Below are positions 24,571-32,450 of a stretch of DNA of 64,000 bases, piece by piece (position 1 is the stretch's first letter; every line of letters starts with the position of its first letter). The notes below the pieces were generated by a model. That model saw nothing but the letters and a program-made list of their open reading frames with translations, was not told the origin of the DNA and did no database searches. The position numbers were made by a program, and so were the translations under genes. Source of the DNA: Hymenobacter negativus (GTDB lineage Bacteria > Bacteroidota > Bacteroidia > Cytophagales > Hymenobacteraceae); the NCBI RefSeq assembly GCF_016056375.1, contig NZ_JAEDAE010000006.1:1-64000 (forward strand). The letters run 5' to 3'.

Positions 24571-25743
24571 TTAGCGTAAATCGACGGTAGGCTCGGGCCG
24601 GTGGCCGGGCAGCCGGGCTCCCACTTTAAACTCAATCACATCGGCCGCGCCGCGATGAATTTTCAAATCGACAGCGCCGAACACGGTGTTGGTGAAGTGG
24701 TATTTCAGGCCCAGCCGCTCGTAGTAGGCCGTGCTCGATTTGTAGGGCGCGTACACGTAGAAACCCAGGTGCGACACAAAGGCCAACCGGCCAAACAGCA
24801 GCTCGTGGCCCGCAAATACGCCCACTTTTTTCACGTCGGGCTGCTTGCCGCCGACGCGGGTAGTGTCCTCCAGCGTGGCTTTCAGGCTGCGGTCGTTGAA
24901 GCCTTCCACACCCAGCAGCAAGTTCGATTTGCGGTTGACGCGGCGCCCCACGGCCAGCGTCAGCGAGTTCACGAGGTACTTGTGCTTGTCGCCTTCGGTG
25001 CGCTGCTTGAAGCCCAAGCTGGTGCTCACGTTGATGAAATTGGTGCCGATTTCGGCCGGCAGCGGCCCGCCTGCATTGAACGTAGGAGCCGGGCGCAGCT
25101 CGTGGTAGTTCAGTCCCAGCACCACCGAGGGCAGGTTCACACCGAAGTTGGGCTTGGTGGTGGCCCCGTTGGAGTAGTGGTTGAGGCCCGCCCCTACCAG
25201 CAGGCCCAGATGCGGCGTGAGGGCGTAGTCGTATTCGAACCGGAACTGCAGCGTGGCGTTCAGGGCTGAGCTGGCAATGGTGTTCTTGTGGTTGGTTTCC
25301 TGATTATATGGGTTAGTGAGGTAGGCCAGCCCCGCCCCTAGCCGGAAGCTGAAATCGTGCTTCGGCCCGCGCGAAAACGTCTTGCTGATGTAGGGGCTGG
25401 CCGCAAAAGCGTAGCCCAGCACGGGGTTGTGAAAGTCGTAATACGTGAGCGCCAGCCCAATTTTGGGAAACCTATACCAGGCATGCCAGGGGGCCGCGCC
25501 GGTGGTCTGGCGCTGCAAATTGATTTCGAAGCCGGTGGGGTGCGAGGCCACCAAGTGCCGGATGGCGTAGGTGTGCGCCATGATAATGCTGCCCTGCGCA
25601 TAGGCCCCCACTATAAACGGCGCGGGCGGGGCCACTCGCGCCACGGAATCCGGAGTCTGGGCGGCGGCCCAGGGCGTGGCCAGGCTCCACAGCAGCACCG
25701 GCAATATGGTATTCCTCAACTTCAAACTAGCGTCACCCTTCAT
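24571..25743 (-). CDS. Acyloxyacyl hydrolase / PagL-like lipid A deacylase family
   Basis: 390 residues from the ATG of MKGDASLKLRNTILPVLL; signal peptide to about residue 29. The protein is rich in amphipathic strands. The motif HYSNG (His189, Ser191) followed by TTKPNFGVNLPSV matches the catalytic His-x-Ser of PagL lipid A 3-O-deacylases in the outer membrane. At 390 residues it is about twice the length of PagL; extra strands lie on both sides. Activity is inferred only from fold and motif. A -7-like TATTTTTG lies 20 bases upstream of the start. Confidence 0.7.
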   Translation of the reverse strand: MKGDASLKLRNTILPVLLWSLATPWAAAQTPDSVARVAPPAPFIVGAYAQGSIIMAHTYAIRHLVASHPTGFEINLQRQTTGAAPWHAWYRFPKIGLALTYYDFHNPVLGYAFAASPYISKTFSRGPKHDFSFRLGAGLAYLTNPYNQETNHKNTIASSALNATLQFRFEYDYALTPHLGLLVGAGLNHYSNGATTKPNFGVNLPSVVLGLNYHELRPAPTFNAGGPLPAEIGTNFINVSTSLGFKQRTEGDKHKYLVNSLTLAVGRRVNRKSNLLLGVEGFNDRSLKATLEDTTRVGGKQPDVKKVGVFAGHELLFGRLAFVSHLGFYVYAPYKSSTAYYERLGLKYHFTNTVFGAVDLKIHRGAADVIEFKVGARLPGHRPEPTVDLR

Positions 25744-25918
25744 TTCTATATCCTGGACCGGTGCCAAAAATAAGCTCCTGTAATGCTGATTGATAGATGC
25801 AAACCAAAAAAATAACGTGCTTTTCTACAACCCTGCGCAGCCGGGGCCGATATACACCCTGATTTTGAGCAAGGACAACAGATTGTCTTCAGAATTCATC
25901 TTATCATTTTTATCCCTC
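25744..25918. promoter_or_regulatory. Divergent promoter region between PagL-like gene and first OMP gene
   Basis: 175 AT-richer bases with a minus-strand TATTTTTG (25771-25764) close to the PagL-like start. No clear plus-strand promoter can be named for the OMP gene. Confidence 0.4.
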
Positions 25919-26608
25919 ATGAAAAAAACCATCCTATCGCTGGCGCTGCTGGCTGGACTATCCAGCGCGGCGCAAGCCCAAACCGGCCTCAAACTCGGCC
26001 TCAAAGGCGGCTTCAATGGCGCCACGTTCTCCGGCAACGACTCGAAAGGCAACCAGTATAAGGCTGGCTTCGCAGCCGGTGGCCTTCTCAACTACGGCTT
26101 CTCGGACTTGATTTCGGTGCAGGGCGAATTGCTCTACTCCCAGAAAGGTGCTTCCATCGACGGCATCAATTACACTACGGCATCGGCCAGCACCACCAAC
26201 GGTACGTTCAAATCGACCATTGGCTACATCGATGTACCGATTTTGCTGAAAACCACCATTGGCGAAGACGGCAAAGGCCTGTTCTTCGAGCTGGGCCCGC
26301 AGGGCAGCTTTGTTATCAACAACCGTGACTTCATTGAAGACGGCGGCGGCAAGCAGATTAGCTCTTCCAACACCAGCACCGACGACCTCAACAAGGTGGT
26401 GATTGGCTACGTGGGCGGCATCGGATACCAGATTACCAGCGGCTTCGGCCTGGGCCTGCGCTACGCCGGCGACATCTCGCAGGTCTACAAAGACGGGGCT
26501 TCCAAAAACATTTTCTCCTCGGCCGCCAGCGGGTTTAAAGGCAACAACCCCAGCGTGCGCAACTCGGTGTTCCAGCTCCAGGCGCACTACATGTTCGGCG
26601 GCAAATAG
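25919..26608 (+). CDS. Outer membrane beta-barrel protein, tandem paralogue 1
   Basis: 229 residues from the ATG of MKKTILSLALLAGLSSAAQA, a signal peptide. The rest is a small eight- or ten-stranded barrel of the PorT / outer-membrane-beta-barrel type: GLKLGLKGGFNGATF, LISVQGELLYSQKGASI, GYIDVPILLKTT, GYVGGIGYQITSGFGLGLRY and a final QLQAHYMFGGK strand. Function unknown. It is the first of three consecutive plus-strand paralogues, each followed by an intrinsic terminator. Confidence 0.85.
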   Translation: MKKTILSLALLAGLSSAAQAQTGLKLGLKGGFNGATFSGNDSKGNQYKAGFAAGGLLNYGFSDLISVQGELLYSQKGASIDGINYTTASASTTNGTFKSTIGYIDVPILLKTTIGEDGKGLFFELGPQGSFVINNRDFIEDGGGKQISSSNTSTDDLNKVVIGYVGGIGYQITSGFGLGLRYAGDISQVYKDGASKNIFSSAASGFKGNNPSVRNSVFQLQAHYMFGGK

Positions 26609-26625
26609 CCTTCGGTTCATCAGCT

Positions 26626-26669
26626 AAAAAGAGGCCCGACTTCCCCGTGAAGTCGGGCCTCTTTTTTTG
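26626..26669 (+). terminator. Terminator after OMP paralogue 1
   Basis: AGAGGCCCGACTT and AAGTCGGGCCTCT pair and are followed by TTTTTT. Confidence 0.93.
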
Positions 26670-26810
26670 CCCGATGGTCGGCGCTTTTTTTCTGCACGCC
26701 CGGTACAGTCAAATTCAGCAACCTATTTCCGATGCGGGCGGTATAAGCCCCATGCCTGATTATTCAGCGCTTTTAACCCTGACTATCAATATTTTCATCA
26801 TTTCTTCATT

Positions 26811-27410
26811 ATGAAAAAATTCATTCTTCCCATCGCCCTGCTGGCCAGCACCATTGGCGCAGCCCAGGCCCAGCAGCCGGCCAATACCATTGGCCTTAAG
26901 ATTGGCTACGGCATCACCAGCTTGTCGGGGAGCAGCGCCGGCTATTCGTCCACAACCCACTCGGCCTACCAGGCCGGCCTGATGGGCGACGTGTACCTTG
27001 GAGAAGTCGTTTCCTTTCACCCCGAAGCGCTGTACACCAAACAGTATTTCGACACCAAAGACGTAGCCGCCTTCAATCGTGACATCGACTACATCAACGT
27101 GCCGCTGCTGGCCCGTTACCACGCCGATGGCCTGTTCTTCGAAGCCGGCCCGGAAGTAAACTTTGCCCTGTCGGGCAAAAACGAAGACGGCGCCGACATC
27201 AAAAGCCGCGACGTGACGTCGGTGGCCCTCGACTACGTGGTGGGCCTGGGCTACGAGCTGCCCGTGGGCCTCTCGCTGGGCGTGCGCTACGATGGCGGCA
27301 TCAGCCACACCTTCAAGGATACGGCGGCCAATGGCCTGGGCACCGGCAATCTGCGCACCAGTACGTTCTGGTTCAACCTGGGCTACGCTTTCGGGGGCAC
27401 GGGGCGCTAG
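26811..27410 (+). CDS. Outer membrane beta-barrel protein, tandem paralogue 2
   Basis: 199 residues with signal peptide MKKFILPIALLASTIGAAQA and strands matching paralogue 1 (YQAGLMGDVYLGEVVSFHPE, LYTKQYFDTK, DYINVPLLARYHADGLFFEA, GLGYELPVGLSLGVRYDGG, FWFNLGYAFGG). Shorter loops than paralogue 1. Separated from it by a terminator and about 140 bases, so probably its own transcript. Confidence 0.85.
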   Translation: MKKFILPIALLASTIGAAQAQQPANTIGLKIGYGITSLSGSSAGYSSTTHSAYQAGLMGDVYLGEVVSFHPEALYTKQYFDTKDVAAFNRDIDYINVPLLARYHADGLFFEAGPEVNFALSGKNEDGADIKSRDVTSVALDYVVGLGYELPVGLSLGVRYDGGISHTFKDTAANGLGTGNLRTSTFWFNLGYAFGGTGR

Positions 27411-27428
27411 CAGGCGCTTTCATAAGGC

Positions 27429-27467
27429 AAAAAGCCCGGGTTCCGCAATGGAAACCGGGCTTTTTGC
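27429..27467 (+). terminator. Terminator after OMP paralogue 2
   Basis: AAAGCCCGGGTTCC and GGAAACCGGGCTTT form a near-perfect stem followed by TT. Confidence 0.92.
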
Positions 27468-27524
27468 GTTGCAATGGGCGTAGTAAACACTGAATGGTAA
27501 GCAAAATCACGCGCGGCCCAACCG

Positions 27525-27532
27525 TAGCTTTG
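27525..27532 (+). promoter_or_regulatory. -7 element of OMP paralogue 3
   Basis: TAGCTTTG is a perfect match to TAnnTTTG, 25 bases before the ATG. No TTG is found at the usual spacing, so only the -7 part is supported. Confidence 0.45.
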
Positions 27533-27556
27533 CAGAATCACCTATCTACTTCGCTT

Positions 27557-28198
27557 ATGAAAAAGACTCTTTTCACCCTCGCGCTGCTGGCCGGGCTTAC
27601 GGGTGCGGCGCAGGCGCAGCGCAGCATTCGGGCGCGCAGCCAGCCCTCGAGCGGCTTGTCGTTGGGCGTAAAAGCCGGCGGCTCCCGTTCTATTCTGAGA
27701 ACCTACGACGGCACGGCCTACGAAAGCATTTACGGCTACCACGCCGGCGTTTTTGCCAATGTGACGCTTAGCAAGCACTTTGCTTTTCAGCCCGAATTAC
27801 TGTACTCGCAGAAGGGCGCTAAAATCCCGAATGATGCGAATTCGTTGGTTACGCGGCGCTTGCATTACGTAGACCTGCCCCTGCTTTTCCACGTCAACGC
27901 CCGCGGCTTCTTCCTGGAGGCTGGGCCGCAGGTGGGGGTGCTGGTGGCAGCTCAGGACAAGCTGGGCGAGGCCACCATCAAACTTAACCGGGAACAGTAC
28001 TTCACCGCAGCCGACATTGGCTTTGCGGGCGGTCTGGGCTATCAGCGAAAGTCTGGCCTGGGCGCCGGCCTTCGCTATGTGGGTGGGCTCAGCAGCATCA
28101 GCAAAGCCACTTCACAAGGCGCCGTGACGATACAGCGAGACGCCCGCAACAGCGTGCTTCAGTTGTATCTGACCTATTCCTTCAATGCCACAAACTAG
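27557..28198 (+). CDS. Outer membrane beta-barrel protein, tandem paralogue 3
   Basis: 213 residues from MKKTLFTLALLAGLTGAAQA, almost the same signal peptide as paralogue 1. Barrel strands line up with the other two (GLSLGVKAGGSRS, FAFQPELLYSQKGAKI, HYVDLPLLFHVNARGFFLEA, GGLGYQRKSGLGAGLRYVGG, LQLYLTYSFNA). A region of about 20 residues after the signal peptide is Arg/Ser-rich. It converges on the M20 dipeptidase gene with a shared terminator between them. Confidence 0.85.
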   Translation: MKKTLFTLALLAGLTGAAQAQRSIRARSQPSSGLSLGVKAGGSRSILRTYDGTAYESIYGYHAGVFANVTLSKHFAFQPELLYSQKGAKIPNDANSLVTRRLHYVDLPLLFHVNARGFFLEAGPQVGVLVAAQDKLGEATIKLNREQYFTAADIGFAGGLGYQRKSGLGAGLRYVGGLSSISKATSQGAVTIQRDARNSVLQLYLTYSFNATN

Positions 28199-28213
28199 CC
28201 CTTGCGGGCACGC

Positions 28214-28256
28214 AGCAAAAAGCCCGGCTTCCACAATGGAAGCCGGGCTTTTTGCT
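28214..28256. terminator. Perfect bidirectional terminator
   Basis: AGCAAAAAGCCCGGCTTCC and its exact reverse complement surround a five-base loop. It lies between the convergent OMP paralogue 3 and M20 dipeptidase genes and serves both. Confidence 0.95.
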
Positions 28257-28278
28257 GACTAAAAACGAACCCTCGCGA

Positions 28279-29646
28279 CTACTGGGCCGCCGCGTAGTTG
28301 CGGTAGAAGTGCGGGATGGTTTCGATGCCCTTCAGGAAGTTGAAGACGCCGAAATGCTCGTTAGGTGAGTGGATGGCGTCGGAGTCGAGCCCGAAGCCGA
28401 GCAGCACGGTGTCGAGACCCAGCTCCGATTTGAACATGGCCACGATGGGGATGGAGCCGCCGCCGCGCGTGGGCACCGGGCGCTTGCCGAAGGTGGTTTC
28501 CATGGCATCGGCCGCGGCGCGGTAGGCCACCGAGTTGGTAGGCGTCACGACGGGCTCGCCGCCGTGGTGGGGGCGCACTTCTACTGTCACGCCCTGGGGC
28601 GCGATGCTTTCGAAGTGTTTCTGGAATTTCGCGGTGATTTCGTCCGAGGTCTGGTGGGGCACCAGGCGCATCGAGATTTTGGCGTGGGCCTGCGAGGCGA
28701 TGACGGTTTTGGCGCCCTCGCCGGTGTAGCCGCCCCAAATGCCGTTCACGTCGAGCGTGGGCCGGATGCTGGTGCGCTCCATGCTGCTGTAGCCTTTTTC
28801 GCCGTAGCTGTCGGGCAGGCCGATGCTCTTTTTGAATTCTTCCTCCGAGAACGGGGCTTTGGCCATTTCGGCGCGCTCGTCGGCGCTCAGCTCGTCCACG
28901 TTGTCGTAGAAGCCGGGGATGGTAATGTGGCCGTTGGCATCGTGCAGGCTGGCAATCATCTCACACAAGGCGTTGATGGGGTTTTGCACCGCACCGCCGT
29001 AGAGGCCGGAGTGCAGGTCGCGGTTGGGGCCGGTCACGGTCACTTCGTGGTAGCTCAGGCCGCGCAGGCCCACCTCAATGCTGGGCACGTCGTTGGCCAG
29101 AATCCCGGTGTCGGAGATGAGGATGACGTCGGCCTTGAGCTTTTCCTTGTTGGCCTTCACAAAGATTTCGAGGTTGTTGGAGCCAATTTCCTCCTCACCT
29201 TCGAACATGAACTTAATGTTGCAGGGCACGCCGCCCTGGCCGTCGAGCATCATCATCTCGAAGGCCTTCACGTGCATGTACACCTGGCCTTTGTCGTCGC
29301 AGGCACCGCGGGCGTAGATTTTCTCGTCCTTGATTACCGGCTCGAAGGGCGGCGAGTTCCACAGCTCGTAGGGGTCGGCGGGCTGCACGTCGTAGTGGCC
29401 GTATACCAGCACGGTTTTGGCGCCGGGGCCGGCCACCAAGTACTCGCCGTACACAATGGGGTTGCCGGCCGTGGGGCAGATTTCCACGTTTTGCACGCCG
29501 GCTTCTTCGAGGCGGGTTTTGAGGTAGTCGGCGGCGCGCAGCACGTCGGCGTGGAACTTGGGGTCGGCCGACACAGACGGGATGCGGAGCCAGTCCATCA
29601 GCTCATCGAGGAAGCGGGTTTGGTTGTCGGCGAGGTAAGAGGCCAT
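28279..29646 (-). CDS. M20 family dipeptidase
   Basis: 455 residues. Zinc-ligand motifs of M20 peptidases are visible: VYGHYDVQPAD (first His/Asp), ARGACDDKGQ (bridging Asp), MFEGEEEIGS (general-base Glu and ligand Glu) and a C-terminal HSPNEH region. A dimerisation domain lies at about 200-320. The family cleaves dipeptides such as Cys-Gly or carnosine-like substrates; the exact one is unknown. No signal peptide, so cytosolic. TACTTTTAC about 40 bases upstream may be its -7 element. Confidence 0.92.
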   Translation of the reverse strand: MASYLADNQTRFLDELMDWLRIPSVSADPKFHADVLRAADYLKTRLEEAGVQNVEICPTAGNPIVYGEYLVAGPGAKTVLVYGHYDVQPADPYELWNSPPFEPVIKDEKIYARGACDDKGQVYMHVKAFEMMMLDGQGGVPCNIKFMFEGEEEIGSNNLEIFVKANKEKLKADVILISDTGILANDVPSIEVGLRGLSYHEVTVTGPNRDLHSGLYGGAVQNPINALCEMIASLHDANGHITIPGFYDNVDELSADERAEMAKAPFSEEEFKKSIGLPDSYGEKGYSSMERTSIRPTLDVNGIWGGYTGEGAKTVIASQAHAKISMRLVPHQTSDEITAKFQKHFESIAPQGVTVEVRPHHGGEPVVTPTNSVAYRAAADAMETTFGKRPVPTRGGGSIPIVAMFKSELGLDTVLLGFGLDSDAIHSPNEHFGVFNFLKGIETIPHFYRNYAAAQ

Positions 29647-29769
29647 GCGGAGCGGGTATTAGTGGGGTTGGGAATGCGGCGGTAAAAGTAGCGAGTGCGG
29701 CGCGGGAAGTTACCGCAGAGAGCCGCAAAAGAGCCGCCGAGGTACGCTGAGCACAGCCGACGCGGGTGC

Positions 29770-30345
29770 TTACTGCCGGGCATCGAGCACCAGCTCGCGC
29801 ACCATCACCTCGCCCAGCTTCCAGGCCTCGGCCCAGTCTTTCTCAGGGCTTTCAAAAGTGAGCAGGTAGAGCGTGTCGGTTTTGGCGTTGGCCAGGGCCA
29901 TTTGATACACCACGCGGGGCTCGGCATCGGGCGGGGCGTCGCGGTAGCGCACGGTGCGTTTGTGCCAGGAGCCTTCGGTGGTGGCGGTTTTCTCCAATTG
30001 TCGCTGGCCGGGGCCGAAGCCGGTGCGCATCATCAGCAGCTCGGCGTATTCGGGGGCGGCGTGGCGGGTTTTGGCTTTGGCCTTGCGCACCACCTGCAGT
30101 GAGAGGCCGGTTTGATACTCGCCGGTTTCGCCCACCTCTTCCTGGGTGAGGTAGTAGGTGGGCACGCTTTTCTCGCCCTCGGCCTTGTAATACCAGCCGG
30201 CGGGCAGCAGCGCAGCAGCTTTGCTCTGGGGCAGCGGCTGCCAGCTGAAACCGGCGGGCGGAGCCGTCAGCCTGGCATTGTAGCGTTGCGCGGCAGCGGG
30301 CAGCGTGAGTAGTAGCGCTATCAGGGCCAGGAGGAAACGATGCAT
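29770..30345 (-). CDS. Secreted protein of unknown function, paralogue A
   Basis: 191 residues with signal peptide MHRFLLALIALLLTLPAAAQ. No recognised family. It shares an ordered set of blocks with the gene at 30466-31056: FSWQPLPQSKAAALLPAGWYY against YNWQLLPEVNAAVLKPFTWNY (shorter cores WQ-LP and NAA/KAA), a Y-x-x-T-x-E segment, a TGLSL-VV segment and the C-terminal LTFESPEKDW. The two are adjacent and in the same direction, so they are a local duplication. Confidence 0.75.
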   Translation of the reverse strand: MHRFLLALIALLLTLPAAAQRYNARLTAPPAGFSWQPLPQSKAAALLPAGWYYKAEGEKSVPTYYLTQEEVGETGEYQTGLSLQVVRKAKAKTRHAAPEYAELLMMRTGFGPGQRQLEKTATTEGSWHKRTVRYRDAPPDAEPRVVYQMALANAKTDTLYLLTFESPEKDWAEAWKLGEVMVRELVLDARQ

Positions 30346-30366
30346 ATTTTGGAAGAGACACTGACT

Positions 30367-30449
30367 GTAGAGACGCCTGTTTACGTCTCATCGTCGGCAC
30401 GATGAACCACGAATGGCGCGCACGACGAGACGCAAACAGGCGTCTCTAC
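30367..30449. repeat. GAGACGC nested palindrome, copy 1
   Basis: Left arm TAGAGACGCCTGTTTACGTC and right arm GACGCAAACAGGCGTCTCTA are near-perfect reverse complements around a loop of about 40 bases. Each arm is itself a small hairpin (GAGACGC with CGTCTC). Same family at 39408-39495 and 46296-46414, with a different eight-base core. It lies between the two paralogous secreted proteins. Confidence 0.85.
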
Positions 30450-30465
30450 CGCATACGTCCCTCCG

Positions 30466-31056
30466 CTACACTTTCGCATCGAGTCGGATTTGCTTTATCA
30501 TCTCCTCGCCGAATTTCCAGGCCAACGGCCAGTCCTTTTCGGGGCTTTCGAAAAGCAGCAGGTAGAACGTGTCGGTGGCAGTGTTGGCAATAGCCCACTG
30601 CTGAATGATTTTGGGGCCGTCGGGCCCACTGGAAAGCCGGTAGCGCACGCCGTAGAGGCGCAGCGGCCCCTGCGCCTTGGTTTCCTGGCCCAACACCTGC
30701 TGCCCGGCCCCACGCCCGCTACGGGCCGCAAAGGCCCGGGCGTAGGCATCGGCTGGTTGTTTGGATTTAGCACTGATGCGCTGCACCACGTTCAGCGAAA
30801 GGCCGGTTTTGAACTGCTTGCCGGGCACAATCCGCTCGCGGGTAACGAAATAGGCCTGCGCGTCGCGGCTGGCTTCGGCCTTATAGTTCCAGGTGAAGGG
30901 CTTGAGGACGGCCGCGTTCACCTCGGGCAGCAGCTGCCAGTTGTAGCCTACGGGTGCCGCCACCGAGCGGCCAGCGGTGGGCGGTGGCAAGGTCTGGGCA
31001 GCGGCCGGGCGCATCAGCAGCAGGCTGCCCACGGCCAAAGCGAGGGAACGTAGCAT
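30466..31056 (-). CDS. Secreted protein of unknown function, paralogue B
   Basis: 196 residues from the ATG of MLRSLALAVGSLLLMRPAAA; upstream in-frame residues are rejected because the signal peptide would be internal. It resembles the gene at 29770-30345 along its length, best at LLFESPEKDWPLAWKFGEEM and TGLSLNVVQ. No enzyme motif is visible. Both copies have a Trp/Glu-rich C-terminal helix. Confidence 0.75.
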   Translation of the reverse strand: MLRSLALAVGSLLLMRPAAAQTLPPPTAGRSVAAPVGYNWQLLPEVNAAVLKPFTWNYKAEASRDAQAYFVTRERIVPGKQFKTGLSLNVVQRISAKSKQPADAYARAFAARSGRGAGQQVLGQETKAQGPLRLYGVRYRLSSGPDGPKIIQQWAIANTATDTFYLLLFESPEKDWPLAWKFGEEMIKQIRLDAKV

Positions 31057-31174
31057 AGGACAAGGCTCGAATGGTGGAGCTTGGCTATACGGTTGAGTTA
31101 GCCATTTGACCACGGGTTACCCAACCAGGCTAACGCTCTCGGGTAGTAATGCGCCCTTTGAACAGAATCAGTCT

Positions 31175-31459
31175 TTAAAGCGCAACCTGCTTGGTAGACT
31201 CAAGCAAACGGTTCCAAGTGACATTGAAAGGGAATTCGTGCAGCATCTCAAATTCCTCCTGCGAAAAGATGCGGTCAGAATCTGTCCACAAGCCATAATT
31301 GCGAGTAGTCGGAGCAAACAAAATGGGCTCGTTTTGCGCAGTGAATCCGATTTCGCGCATAGGGTATCCGGCTTCGTCTATCTCAACCAGCCAGTAACTC
31401 ACTAAAAGAAGGCGCCTGTCGTCGTAGTCGGGACTGGCATTGAGCGGCATTATCTTCAT
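31175..31459 (-). CDS. Small protein of unknown function
   Basis: 94 residues, no signal peptide. Mixed acidic and aromatic sequence (LLVSYWLVEIDEAGYPMREI, FAPTTRNYGLWTDSD, FSQEEFEMLHEFPF) suggests a compact alpha/beta fold. The composition and small size are like orphan immunity-type proteins, but no family is recognised. Lower GC than the neighbours points to recent acquisition. Isolated between paralogue B and plsY. Confidence 0.55.
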   Translation of the reverse strand: MKIMPLNASPDYDDRRLLLVSYWLVEIDEAGYPMREIGFTAQNEPILFAPTTRNYGLWTDSDRIFSQEEFEMLHEFPFNVTWNRLLESTKQVAL

Positions 31460-31585
31460 TAAAACCCAAACAAGGGCTTACAGCAAGACGCCACCTTTTT
31501 CGGAGGGCTCCCTCTTTACTTCAGGCACTTTGATGACGGCCATTGAAAATCAGTTATTAACTGGTTCCTGCTCTCCCTTACTTAT

Positions 31586-32233
31586 TCACTTCTTCGCCCA
31601 CGGCAGCGGCACGCGGCTTTCCGTCCCGCTCCGCAGCCGCCCGATGTTGGCCCGGTGGGTGTAGATGAGCAGGGCAGCCAATAGGAAGCCTACGTACACC
31701 AGAAACGGCTGCGCCGGCCGAAACTGGGGCAACAATTGCAGCAACGCGAAGGTGACGCCCGCCGTCATGGAGGCCAGTGATACGTAGCGGAACAGCAGCA
31801 GCATCACGATAAACACAAGCATGCACACGCCCACCGTGGCCGGGGCCACGCCCAGCATCATGCCCAGGATGGTGGCCACGCCTTTGCCACCCCGGAACTG
31901 CGCAAATACCGGGTAGATGTGTCCCACCACGGCCAGCGCGCCGCAGGCCAGCCGGTAGTACAGCTCGTGCTCCGGCGCAATAGCGCCCTGCGTCACCAGC
32001 CACTGCGGCAGGAAATACGCCGCCACAAAGCCTTTCAACGCATCAACCAGCAGCACGAAGGAGCCGGCCTTGGGGCCGAGGACGCGGAAGGTGTTGGTGG
32101 CACCGGCATTGCCCGAGCCGTGCTCGCGAATATCGGCCAGGTTGAAGAAGCGCCGGCCCACCCACAAGGCTGTGGGAATGGAGCCGAGCAGGTAGGCGGC
32201 CAGCAGGGCCAGGGCAATGTAGAGAAGGTTCAT
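31586..32233 (-). CDS. plsY: Glycerol-3-phosphate acyltransferase PlsY
   Basis: 215 residues from the ATG of MNLLYIALALLAAYLLGSIP. PlsY transfers acyl groups from acyl phosphate to glycerol 3-phosphate, the first step of phospholipid synthesis, in the inner membrane. The three family motifs are seen: GSIPTALWVGR, REHGSGNAGATNTFRVLG and GHIYPVFAQFRGGKGVAT. Five or so membrane helices. The longer reading frame upstream of this ATG crosses a palindromic repeat. Confidence 0.95.
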   Translation of the reverse strand: MNLLYIALALLAAYLLGSIPTALWVGRRFFNLADIREHGSGNAGATNTFRVLGPKAGSFVLLVDALKGFVAAYFLPQWLVTQGAIAPEHELYYRLACGALAVVGHIYPVFAQFRGGKGVATILGMMLGVAPATVGVCMLVFIVMLLLFRYVSLASMTAGVTFALLQLLPQFRPAQPFLVYVGFLLAALLIYTHRANIGRLRSGTESRVPLPWAKK

Positions 32234-32291
32234 AGAAGCGGGATGGGTGAGCAGGAAAGGCGCAAAATAATAGAACGTGGAGAGGAGCGCA

Positions 32292-32450
32292 GCCGCATAG
32301 CGGCGACCGGTTTGTAGAAGCAACGGGATTGGCTACGCAAAAGCCGCGTAGCGGCGACAGATTTACCCAAGGGTTCTGTCATCGCTACGCGGCTTTACAT
32401 GATATGGCTAACCGACTGTTTGCTACAAACCGGTCGCCGCTACGCGGCTA
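32292..32450. repeat. Nested palindrome, GCCGCGTAGCGGCGA family
   Basis: Outer arms GCCGCATAGCGGCGACCGG (from 32292, then TTTGTAG) and CTACAAACCGGTCGCCGCT (from 32423) are reverse complements; inside them AAGCCGCGTAGCGGCGACAG (32341-32360) pairs with CTGTCATCGCTACGCGGCTT (32377-32396). The element lies between plsY and the 1865-residue protein gene, and its right edge overlaps the TAG stop of the latter. Confidence 0.85.

Noticed and set aside
28369..29685. Plus-strand 438-codon open frame
   Set aside because: Antisense to the M20 dipeptidase and composed of Val/Gly/His-rich sequence.
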